Source of the DNA: Heterodera schachtii
Lineage: Eukaryota; Nematoda; Chromadorea; Rhabditida; Heteroderidae
NCBI GenBank assembly: GCA_023374025.1
Contig: SIJG01000001.1
Coordinates: 1,921,787-1,985,786 of the forward strand
DNA: 64,000 nt
Reading direction: 5' to 3'
Shown: piece after piece, positions 34,531 through 46,200 of the stretch
Numbering within the stretch: the stretch's first letter is position 1
Layout of the letters: every line of letters begins with the position of its first letter
Made by a program: the position numbers and the translations under genes
Notes under the pieces: generated by a model
The model's input: the letters and a program-made list of their open reading frames with translations, nothing else
Databases searched by the model: none
What the model was told of the DNA's origin: nothing

Positions 34531-36207
34531 ATGAAATTGTCATTTGTTCTTCTATTATTATTTGGTGGAATTTATGGATTAATTATTCGCGATTTAAATG
34601 AAAATGGTATTATTTTAATGAAGACCTTTTATATTCCTAATAACCAGGTTATTATGTTTTTATTTTAGAATTTGTGTCCAGGGATTCCACAAATTTGGAC
34701 AATTCAGATGGCACAAAAAACGGTAATGTTGTGGGAATAAACGATGAAAATGGTAGAAAATATTTCTAAAATAAAAATGAAAGCGCAATTTTAATTTTTT
34801 TTTTGAAAAATATTCAAAATTTAAGTTCTAATTAATTATTTCCTTATACAGCGGCAATGAGTGATTTACTGGCAAAGCTAAACAAATTGGAAGAAAAAAT
34901 AACACAAATGGCAAAGGAAAATGTATGGATAAAAATAATATTTTTTAAATATAAAAATTGAGAAATAAGCAATTAGTGAACATAATGAAAGGAAAATTAA
35001 TTAAATTATCGCATCATTTGTTTAGGAAATGTTAAACAGACGGTTAAACCAAAGCGAAAATGAACAGGTAAGTTATATATAAATTAAAAAATATATTAAG
35101 TTTAAAGTTAATAAAATTTTAGCACCAACTAAAACAAGCAATTTCTCTACAAAACATGAGTATAAGTCTGCTCAAGCCAATCTTCGATTTTTTTAGTCAT
35201 AGTGGTTTTTCATTGAATATTGTGGGTGACGAGATGAACCATCATCTACAGGTTTAGAGATTTATTCTGTTTGGCCAAAGTACGGTGCTATCATGGCCAC
35301 AGTATTCATAGGATAACACAGTAATAAAACTGTTTTTAAAAGGAAATTCGTTTAAAAATTGGCCAATTGGAGCAACATCCATCAACTGCCGGGTATAATT
35401 CAACTCAAAAACATCCCAATCTGGTTAATCAAGGAAAATAAATCTAAAAATTGTTTTTTTTTAGCCTAAAAACCGATGGATTCTAAACACCGATTTCTTC
35501 ATTTTGAAACCAAATTATTTGAAAGCCGTCTATCGCGCAAAAACAAATGGTAGAAACAACAAAAATTAAAATAAATTTTTTAAAATGAAAATAAATTCAG
35601 CCCATCGGTATTTATATGCCAAATTTGTTCTTTTCCCGCATCTGTCCTTAGCCTATTATGAGACGAAAATCATCAGAAAGCACAACAGAAATATCACGTT
35701 TGTCATTTAATTTTTCAAAAGACTTGTGCCCATAGTTCGATTCTTAAATATCCAAAATTTCAAAAAAAAATTAAACTATTTTATTTTTAGTACCATTTCG
35801 ATTGGGATTTGGACCAAATCAGACGACACGTTTTACAAATACTCGGACAATGGGTTCATTTTTGGCCACAATGCCAATGGATTCGGTGGATATCCCTCCT
35901 TTGATGAGGGCGACACCATCGGTTGCGGAGCCAATTTAACATCGATGGAAATAATTTATACAAAAAACGGAGAACAATTGGGTGAAAAATATTAATTATC
36001 ATATAAAAAAAGATTTTCACAAAAAATTGACAAATTTATGAATTTATTAAGTGAATGTATTTAGACACGTCAAATTAGTTCGTTTTTGACAACGAATTCG
36101 TTCCATTTGCACAAGTTTATACATTTGGAGACGTTATTCAAGCAAATTTTGGCCCTGTTTTTGCATACAAAAATATTTCCGATTTATTCGCTAAGAAAAT
36201 CACGTAA
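34531..36207 (+). CDS. SPRYSEC-like secreted SPRY-domain protein
   Basis: Start at 34531 gives a textbook signal peptide (MKLSFVLLLLFGGIYGL). Small exons then encode a coiled coil (LLAKLNKLEEKITQMAKEN, MLNRRLNQSENEQ, LKQAISLQNMSISLLK). The SPRY region runs over about 35,465-36,207: PKNRWILNTDFFILKPNYLK, then LAYYETKIIRKHN, then TISIGIWTKSDDTFYKYSDN... GHNANGFGGYPSF, GDTIGCGANLTSMEIIYTKN, and a last exon with FGDVIQANFGPVFAY before TAA. Signal peptide plus SPRY is the hallmark of the SPRYSEC effectors of cyst nematodes, some of which modulate plant immune receptors. A plant-directed role here is inference. The convergent neighbour at 36.8 kb is its nearest relative. Some of the small 5' exons are approximate. 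Confidence 0.8.
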
Positions 36208-36275
36208 TTTCATCAAAAAGAGGAGAAGAAAAACACCACTAATTCCACTCACTTCATTAATAGTTATGTTTATAA

Positions 36276-36454
36276 TAGGGTTGGTCGGCACCGGGAATGG
36301 GCAAAACCGGGACCGGGACTTTTGGGTTGAAAAACAGGATTTTTTGGCTGGGAAAACCGGGAAAAACCCGGGAATTTCCCGGTCAAAACCGGGACTTCGG
36401 ACTTCTGTACTCAGTTGTCGGTGTTTTGGTCCCGGTCCGTCCCGACCAACCCTA
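36276..36454. mobile_element. GC-rich CCGGGA-type MITE, 8-bp duplication
   Basis: 179 bp, ends tagggttggtcggcaccggg and gaccaaccta-type complement, with an exact duplication gtttataa (36268-36275 and 36455-36462). It lies between the convergent SPRY genes. Confidence 0.92.
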
Positions 36455-36755
36455 GTTTATAAATTATTTTTCGGTTGATATTTCTTGCTTCAAATACGTA
36501 AAAATGTATGTTTTTCTGGAGGGGCCTGCCGGCCCCGTAAAAATTTTATTACGAGAAAGAAAATTATGATATTTTTCGAGAATTGTTCTATTAGGTAACT
36601 AATTTTGATTATACCCAAGGTATGCTTTATGAATTTTTGTTCGTGTGGTCGGATTTTTCTCGTTTGTCTGATAATACCAACAAATTGAGTTTCAGATCGA
36701 TCAATAAATGAAAAGTTTGAGAAAACTAAAAAATTAATATCAAATCTTTTTATCA

Positions 36756-38165
36756 TTACGGATCAATTAATGAGTTGCTTAATTTGTAAGCAAATGTCGA
36801 CCCAAAGTTGGCCTCAATTATGTCTCCTGGAGCGTAAATTAGGACAATCGGGACGAAATCCGTCTCGAAGACGAACATATTTGTGGTATCTGAAAGGAAA
36901 ATTTAAAACTGAAAAAAACACAATTTAATGAAAATTATTTTATTAACCCAATGGTTGTCCGTTTTTTGTGTAAATTATTTCCATCGATGTTAAATTGGCA
37001 CCACATCCGATGGTGTCGCCCTCGGCAAAAGAGGGATATCCCCCGAAGCCATTGGCATTGTGACCAAAAATGTAGCCATTGGAGTAAAGATACACTGTTT
37101 TTCCAGAAAGGCCAATTCCAATCGTTCTTTAAAAGTAAAATTCAAAAATGAATTTAAATTTTGGGGCTGCGTTGAGGCCTCGGCTAGGCAAATTTTTTGG
37201 GTTTTCGAGAAGAAAAACCCGAGCTGAGAATCTGAGTGCTAAAGAATCCGAGAAGTCCCAACAATAATTAAATATATAAAAACTAATTATTTTTAACTAT
37301 TTATCTTTACCCGCTCCCGTAAGTAAGTTGATTCCTTATGATTTTGATCTCGTAATATACAACACCAAAACGCGGGACGAGCTCAATTTCAGCAAATAAT
37401 TCTCGAAAACCTGCAAATGGAATAATTAAATTTAATTTAAAATATATTACAAAATTAAATCATTAATTGCCTTTTGTTTTTCCACGGTGTATGGCCTTCA
37501 AATAATTGGGCTTGAAAATGAACACATCACTGTGCGATTTGTTGACACTCCATTGGTTTTTTGGCTGAATTTTCGAATATTAGTGACATTCTATTCAATT
37601 TAAATAACGATATAAATTCCAAGAAAAAGGCAAAAAAAAATAATGGAAAAAAATAATCGACGTATAAATGGGATAATTTATTATTTTATACAAATGGGAA
37701 TATATAGAAAATTTTAATTTAAAAAAGTCATTAATTGCTTTTTTTTAAATAGCCAAATTTTACTTTTTTTGAAGTGGCAAACTGCGTAATTTTATTTTTT
37801 CAAAAATCCTAGACAATTGACCATTTTGGCTTTTTTTAACTTACAAATGTCGACATTTCGTCATGAGTAACATTTCGATTATTCAGCTTTTCCTCAATTT
37901 GTATCTGCTCCAGTTCAATTTTTACCTGTAATTTTGGGTGCCGTTTGAATTAATTTAAAAATTGTTCTCATCAACAGAGCTCTTCCAATAAATTGCCGAT
38001 TATGCACAAATTAACATTAATTTATTATTATTTTTTTATTGGTATAATCCGTCTGCAAAATTTCGAGCTTCGCCTGTTTTAGCATATAAATTTATTAACT
38101 TACAAAATTAGCAAAAAGCTGCGCAATTTTTTCGTGCAATTGGTCAATTTCAGCACGAATATTTT
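36756..38165 (-). CDS. SPRY-domain protein, convergent paralogue; 5' end missing
   Basis: Exons on the minus strand: about 38,160-38,104 (IRAEIDQLHEKIAQLFANF), about 37,925-37,847 (VKIELEQIQIEEKLNNRNV), about 37,565-37,471 (PKNQWSVNKSHSDVFIFKPN), about 37,411-37,310 (FRELFAEIELVPRFGVVYYE...), about 37,130-36,947 (TIGIGLSGKTVYLYSNGYIF... GDTIGCGANLTSMEIIYTKN) and about 36,890-36,756 (VPIVLIYAPGDIIEANFG, stop TAA). The core matches the 34.5-kb gene very closely. The intron after 37471 has a GC donor (AAAAG|GCAATT), the only phase-consistent choice, because reading through meets a TAA at once. The signal-peptide exon was not found; a repeat fragment lies just upstream at about 38,230-38,410. Confidence 0.75.
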
Positions 38166-38229
38166 TTACTTAAAAAGTGACATGAGGATTATGCTTTTTA
38201 AATCAACACTAAAGACTGGACAGGTCTAA

Positions 38230-38410
38230 GCACCTTTCTTTTTTTTACCGTAGGCCTCTTGGTAAAAACCCACTTCGTACAAAATTACCCAACTCGTACT
38301 GGGAATTAAGTTAAATTTCTGTTTTTGTACAGTAAGAGTTGGGAAAACAAGTACGAGTCTGGGTGCCTGTACGAGTTGTGTTTTGTCAAGCCTCATATGC
38401 TTTTTGTCTG
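38230..38410. mobile_element. Fragment of the actcgtac MITE family
   Basis: ggtaaaaacccacttcgtac at the left and repeated cgtact/agtacgag words through to gtacgagttgtg resemble the complete element at 42,266-42,511. Borders are not resolved. Confidence 0.55.
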
Positions 38411-38419
38411 GTAAAATTC

Positions 38420-40200
38420 AAAAAAGAATTTTTAATTTTAAAATATTTAAAAAAAACATGCCATGCGTTTGTACTTCTTCAGTGGCCGCTGTCAAAACTT
38501 GCGCACATAGACATAGAAAAACAGTTGGAAAAGTGTAAAAAAGATTCATTTTAAATTGTTTTTGACGTTTGTAAATTTTTAAAATTAAGAGACCAAAATA
38601 GCAATAAAATCTCATGAAAATGCAATAAAAAAGTAAATTTTTTTAAATGTGAAAACCAAATAAATTTAAGAAAATTATTTTAAAATTTTAAAAAAATGAA
38701 ATTTAAGTCTGAATCTGTATTTTTAGGCTTTGTATTAACACATATTTTGTCAATGTTTTCTTTAAGTTAACAAATTTCAACTAAATTTTAAATTTTCCCG
38801 TAGGCGCACACTAATAATCTTAAATTATGAGGACTCAAAAATTTAGTCTCAACATTAAACATAAAAATCTCCAGATTATTAGTTAATATTAACTTTGATT
38901 TGGATCTCACTTATTGAATAAAATTATTAGAATGAATAATTATTGAAAAAATGGGAGGTAATTCCTTTTAATGAATAAACTAAGAGATAATTAGCTATTT
39001 TAATTATAGTGAAATCTTTTTTTTTATAACAGGTCAATCATCGGACGATTAATTGAATGCGATAAATAAAGGAATATGCAAATGCACACACTTTTAGATG
39101 TAAGAAAATGAAGGACCTTCGAGAGAATGGACGAAAGAATAATTAGTAAATAAATAAATAATAAATGACCTCCAAAATCAGAGGTAAATCGCCATGTGAT
39201 CAATAGCTGATTGTAAGTTCATTTTAGCACTTCGTAAAAATATTACAATAGTACTACACCGAAATTCGCTTCTTTTTTTTAAAATTTTCTATCCGCGTAG
39301 TAGTGAATGCAGAAGCAGAATTTTGTAAACAGCAGTCAATAAAAAGCCTATGATAATTTTTTTCATGTTTTGTATTTGAAAGTTTTTTTTCAATTTTCAA
39401 AATTATTAAGCTTTATTTGAATATTTTTATAGAATTCAACTTGAGGTCATCGTTTGAATTAAATTCTTGTCGGAGCTTTTGAGAATTGCTCCTTACTGGC
39501 CAAATGTTTGCTCGTGTGCTGTAAGTCTTGGCACTTCATTGGTCCGCGAAATTGGCCCGTCGTTATTCTCAAATTTTGGAAGTTCGCTGGCCATTGACCG
39601 ACACAACCATCATAGTTAAGCCAATTAAAGATGAAGACGGTTTGGACAAATTCAGCCCATGGAGTACAAATACATTTGTAAAAAGAAATATCAATTCATC
39701 AATGTTCGGTTGTTTTTTTTTTGATTTTCTTAATTAATGCTAATATCCTCTTTATCACTAATCAGTTACTAATTCCATGTATTATGTTTTTCTTTATCTT
39801 TGTGGTTGGTTTTTGAGGTGCTGATCACGAATATGACCATATTAACATTCTTAAGATGATCTCAGGTCGTGAAATATGTTTCTCAGTCATTTTGATCACT
39901 TCTCTGAAATTTATTTAGACCAAATGAATCTAACCCAAAAAACAAAATCAAAATTCATATGACCGTTTTATCAATTTGTACAGATGAAAAGAAAATTATG
40001 CAAAAATTTCTATGTACTAAAATAAGCAAATATTTTTTGTTGTTGAATCACTGCATCAGCTCATTTGTCAGCATTCGGTCGGTCCATCATTCATCCAATT
40101 CCACCACTTTTTCATTTTATCGTTTACGTATAATTGTAATTAAACAAATAATATTCCTATTATATATTTAAAATAATGAATTAATTTTTACAATATAACA
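38420..40200. other. Intergenic interval, no supported gene
   Basis: AT-rich. A segment at about 39,480-39,670 is less AT-rich and has short open frames (RYSQILEVRWPLTDTT in one) but no start, splice pattern or recognisable domain. Confidence 0.45.
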
Positions 40201-40206
40201 TAAGCA

Positions 40207-43200
40207 ATGCTGTGCTTTTCCGCTTTGTCTTTGTTTTTCGTTTCCCTTCACTTTCATTCAATTTTCAATCAATTTGCCAGCAAACCGTAAGCAATTCAAA
40301 TTGTTTTAATTCAAAATGAATCAAAATTTATTCAATTTTTAATTTAGCGTTTTGCTGACCGGCAAATCGCACGAAGTGAAAAAGCGCATCGAATTCAATG
40401 CGCCGGACCAATGCATGCCGTACATTCAGCAGGGCAATCCTTCAGCTCAACACAAGGATATTGACGATGCCAAAACATTCGGCTTTTCCTTTCGTCTGCC
40501 GAAATTCGGTGGAAATTGCGACGATGGGTGAGAAAAATACGAAAAATGAAATATTTCATTAAAAAAAGATTATTATTATTTTTTAAATTATTTCAGAAAA
40601 TATTTAAAAAGTCGCAAATCACTTTTGAATTAGATAATATTTTGATTTTCTAAATCCTTGTCATTTTTAAGAAAAACAATTAAAACCAATTAAAATAAAT
40701 TTTGAAAATTTAAATCTTAATATTTTGATCTAATAAATTCCAAATTATAATATTTCTAACCAAAAATTGTTCAGTTTGATAATTTGTTATCCTGGCACAT
40801 TGGACAATATCACTGCTGGCAATTGGCCTAATTTGGTCGCATTTGGACGCTTTAGAGTTGGAAATGATGAAAATGTAAAATACAAAAATATGCATACAGT
40901 ATGGCACACTAATTCAGATTCAAAACAATTTTGTTTTTACTATGTATTTTATTATAAATATATCCCCAGGAGACCAATGAAGCGACTCATTTATGTGCCG
41001 AAAAATGGCAAACGGACGGCAAAGGAAAGGGATTGGCATGGCACGGCATTTACATACGCACGAAGAGAATTGACGGGGAAAACGAACTCAAAAACCGAAA
41101 CAAAAGGACGGTGCTCATGAAAATGTCCATTTCGCCCAAAGAGTATGCTTTTGCAAATATTTATTTTTATTATTTAATTGATTTTATAAAAATTAATCGG
41201 TAAAAAAATGAGAAAAATCAATCATTTCCGTATTGGCTATTTGTCCACATTTTATTAATTTTGTTAATATTTACACATTGAATTAATTAAGGTACGATTT
41301 TGGACACATTAAGCAACTTTCCCTCCATTTTGGAAGCCGTGCCGACCCTTTCACTTTCGTAACTTTTGACGATGGTAAATGCTTTTTCCATTTTTTAATT
41401 ATTTTATGCTTTTCCTTCCAAGGCATTCGTTTCACCAACAAAAGTGAGGATATTCTTCCGTCAATTTTCCTTCGGACTGTTCCAATGGGCGCCGTTTTGC
41501 GCGATTTTGTCGGCCTTTGGATGTTGGGCTTGGACATTTTGCCGTTCAGTCATCTGCACGACGTCGAACTGTTCACCTACAGGGGCTGCAACTGCACCAT
41601 GGACGCCTGGGTTGGACAGACAGCACAATGATTGGCTAATTAATTAACAATGAAAAGTGCTTTTTATGTGTCAAAAATTTATGACCTTTTTTAAAAATAA
41701 TTTCGTCACTAATTTTTTGCATTTAAAAATACTTTCCCTGGCCTAATTTGACTGATGTTTTTTTACCAAGCATACCTTCTCCATTAATATTAATATTCAA
41801 AAGAATGAAAAAATCATTAATATTGAAACAATTTTTTACGATTTTTTTCCCCCAAAATGTTCCAAATTTGCTGAACAAATTAAAAACCAAAATTCTAAAC
41901 ACCTATAAATTTTTTTTGTGCAAAAAATTTAGGTAAGCCTTAACATTCGATATTATAAATTTGCTTAACCGTGATCAGATCTCTTCTTTATGGTGACCTT
42001 AAGTAGTTAAAATTTAAGCGTCCCCAGGGAATTGGGCACATTATTTTTTTAGTGATCAACTAACCGTAAAAACATGGTTAGGTCCCAAAAAAATTCCTAT
42101 CGAGCTGGAAAAAATTCTTGCTGAAAATTTAAGACGAGCAAAAAGAAAAGAAAATTTTCCACAAATTTCTCCAGCTCCATAGATACTGACTATAATTCTT
42201 TTTTTATAAATTTTATTAATATTTAATTTATTTAAATTATTATTTAAAAACTCTAAATCTAAAACGGTAAAAACCCAACTCGTACTAGGCCAACTCGTAC
42301 TGCCCCAACTCGTACTGTTTTTCGACAAAAAATCGTCATAACTTTTGTTAAAGTCGGCTAAATTAAACATTCTTGGTATCATTCAATAGCCCTTAAAATT
42401 CTCTATCTATCCACCATGTTTCAAAAAATTTGATCAAGTTTGAAAAAAGTTATGACGCTTTTTTTGTCGAAAAACAGTACGAGTTGGCCTAGTACGAGTT
42501 GGGTGTCGTCCATCTAAAACTAGTATATTATCATGTTTATAACAGACAACTTTTTTGTCTCTATAGTGAACCATGTGTGTGTATACACACGTAAGCCTAA
42601 AAAACTAAGCACCAATTTATGCATATCTGAATGGTGCTGGGACGTTAGTCAAAAACTATCAAATGGAAAATTTTTGACAGAAAATTATTCATAATTTCGC
42701 ACAAAATGGACCAAATTTTATAATCTTAATATTTTTCGATAGCCCTATGTGTTTTCTCTTATCCTGCAAAATTTTTAAGTTATGACCTGAGAAGCTCAAA
42801 AAACCAAGTTTTTTTTTTGAACATTTTTAGTCATAACTTCTTGAAACTTAACGAAACTTTTTGAAATTTTGTAGGCTAATAGATAACACTTAGGGCTCTA
42901 TGTATCAAGAATTAAAATTTTAAATGCTTTTGAGCAAAGTTATGTCAAAAAAAATTTTCGTTTGATGGTTTTTTGACTAACGCCTATTATGATGGTTTTT
43001 GACTAACGTCATAGCACATGAAAGTTTGGCAGTAAACAAAGTAATTAACTCAAATTAAAATAAAATGTAAAATGCCATTTTAAAAAGTTCACCAATCCGA
43101 CCGACTCGGAAGAGCCTTCGATGGACGATTTTCACATTTCCGCTGGAGGAACAAAAAAATGCAATTATTCAATCGAACAACAATCATTCAGCATCGAACC

Positions 43201-46200
43201 AGTGGACAAATACAACAGCAAAGATTTTGCGATTCTGATCTTAGCATTAATCGATGACTTCAGCGAAATCGACGTGAAATTGACAGGTCTTCCGGCACCA
43301 AAAATTATTTAATTTTTTAATTTGGACAATAAATCCAGCAGAAGATTTACCTTATTCTGGGTGAATTGTTTGTTGGCACAAATCACATAAATTAATTTCC
43401 TCTTCTTTTAAAGATTTCTTTTTTCATTCTTTTTTAAATAATTTTTCGTGAAAATAAATTTTAATTTTTATTGTATGTTAATTTTTTAAAAACATTTAAA
43501 AAGCATTTTTCAGATGCGAATCATAGCAGTTTAATGGAATTTCACATGGGCACGAATCAGTCTCTGAATGTCTCATTTCCCAACGTAAAAATGGAAAATA
43601 TTTAAAATATTATTAATATTATTTTAATTAAATAAAGATGTCGTCTTATGACCAAAATTTCGCAACATTGCCAAATGGAAGTTTCACAATGATTTTGTGG
43701 GTGGCACTGCGCAAGAACAGTTATGAAATTATGTTAAATGACACGGCGTTGGACAACAGACAGTTTTGGCCAAATGATTGGTGGAATGGGTCGAGACGAG
43801 AGGATGTCCGACATGTCGTGGTAAAAAGCCAGTTCTTTTTCTCATTTTGATAAAACTTGGATCGGTCCGATTGGTTCGGTCGATCTTGGCAAAAATAGCA
43901 GACTAACAAAAATGACAAAAAACCCACAAATGCACGGCTAATTCATTATACAATGGTTCTAAAGTTCGGAAAGTCAAACATTATGGGTTCATTTCTCCGT
44001 TGTTGCATCGCTTATTTTTTTCTTCTTTTGCATATTCTATTTTTTTCTTCTTATTAAACTAACAATAAGACTTTTTCTTTTTAATCTTTGATTAAAAAAC
44101 TTTTCCCATTTATTATTACTTTTTAAAATCAAATCACAATTAAAATTACAATATTTTTATTATTTATTTATTTTAAGTTGAGTGGTAAAATGCTCTTACT
44201 TGAGGAGCCAATAACAAACCAAATTGAGGTTAATAGCTATAATTAGTGTCAAGGAAAAGTAAAATATAATTCAGATAAAAGGACCGGTAAAGCTTACTTA
44301 CACCAAATTCTATCGGAAAATATGCAACGGCACAATGTTTACATTTCGTGTCCAACTGCAGAATAAAACGGATCAGTTCAAAATCAGTTTGTTGCACGAC
44401 AGACCGGAACACCACGACAGAAGTAATCAAAATTTAAATTAATTAATTATTATAATCCATTAAGCAAATAAACAAATAATGTAAATATTCAGTTGGCTCA
44501 ACAGTTTTTGAAATTGAAGTCGTTTTACCGAGCAACTTCACTTTCGTCGTCCACTATGTGAGGCCATGTGTTTTTTGCTTAAATTCTTACCGATATAAAA
44601 CTGCTTTTCAAAATAAGAGAATTTCCAAAATGTTAAGAGGCTTTGACCAAAAGCATTTCCTATAGTTTCAAATAATATAAACAATTTTTTAGTACGGTAT
44701 TAGAACATCTAACAATAGAAGCCTAACCTTAAATGTCGCCAAGGACCGGGAATATGAGCTCAAACTCATTATCAGTGACACATATAAATTCAGTGTGAAT
44801 GGAATTTTGTTTTACGAACAGAAAACAAACATTACGCCCGCTTGGGCCATAAATTTTGTCCGGGTAATTAACGCACTAATTGGGCAATTAACATATTTGT
44901 TGAAAAGGTGGAAGGCAATGTGAATCTACTCGAAGAGCCATCAGTGGACATTTCAAAGGTAAAAAAAGTAAAAAAAACAAAAATGTGTGTTAACTTTACG
45001 AAAAAGTTCCAATTTCTTAAATGATAATAATCAATTAGCGTTTTGACAACTTTTCTTTGAATTCAGTGCAACAAATCGGAAACCAGAACGATGGAACTCT
45101 CTTCAGTGCTAAACTACGGAGATGTTGTGAGAATCCAAGGAAATGTGAACCGCACAAAACCTTTGCACATTTATTTGCTTCACGAGGCAGCGGAAGCGGA
45201 CACAAAAAGTGAGTGACGGGAATTTTGAAAATTTATCAGTGAAATGGCCACAAGTGTCAGGGCCAAAAAGCCGATAAATTATTCAGAGTAAATTTAAATA
45301 AATTGGCGGTATGTCCGTGCCGAGAAAAACCAAGACGACAGAATTTTATTAAGAGTTGGTAAAAGCCAAAAATTTAACCAAAAAATATGGTTTTATTATT
45401 ACATAAGTACAAATCTTTTAAGCGGCTACGGATGCAACGGTTGGTGACGTGCTGCTGCATTTGGATTTTGATTTTAAGACTAAAAAAATCAAATGCACCC
45501 ATAAAATATATTCGGTGAATTTTTTTATATTAAATTAAATCTTTTTAATTAAATTTTACACTGAAGGAAAAAAAATATGTTGATGGAAAGAATACATTCT
45601 TAACTGACATAGAATTGTACCCAACTCAACCATTCATATTGCAAATTCTGATGGCTGATGATGGCTTCTACGGCAGCATTTCGAGAGCGGATTATAGCAA
45701 ATTTTGTGATTATTACGTCGCCCAAATCAATCATGAGAAAGCAATAATGCCATTTCCGCCTTTTGCCATTGACCATATTCAAGTAATATAAAAGCCGGAA
45801 TTTACAAAATTAGGCTGATTGACTTTTTGGGACTTTCTGAGCTTTTTATTGAGTTGGAAATAACATTCAAAATTGGCATAAAATTATATTATGAAAATTT
45901 CGGAAAAATATAAAAAAAAATTTCCCGATGGCGCTTATCGATACAATCAGTTAAAAACTTTTTTAATTTTTCAAAGTTTGATATCAAGTTCCAAGTCCAG
46001 GTCCGGGAATTTTTTCAAAATGTCTTTTTCAAATAAATACCCATCAATCTCTCCCCTCCCCCCCCCCCCCCACTTTCAGGTCGATGGCGATTTGAAACCG
46101 GAAAAAGGATTCAAACCGATTAAAGTTATTCCGCCTGATAACTTAACATATTTTTTGGGTATCAATAAGAAACCGATCAGTTTTACGCCTTTCCCATACA

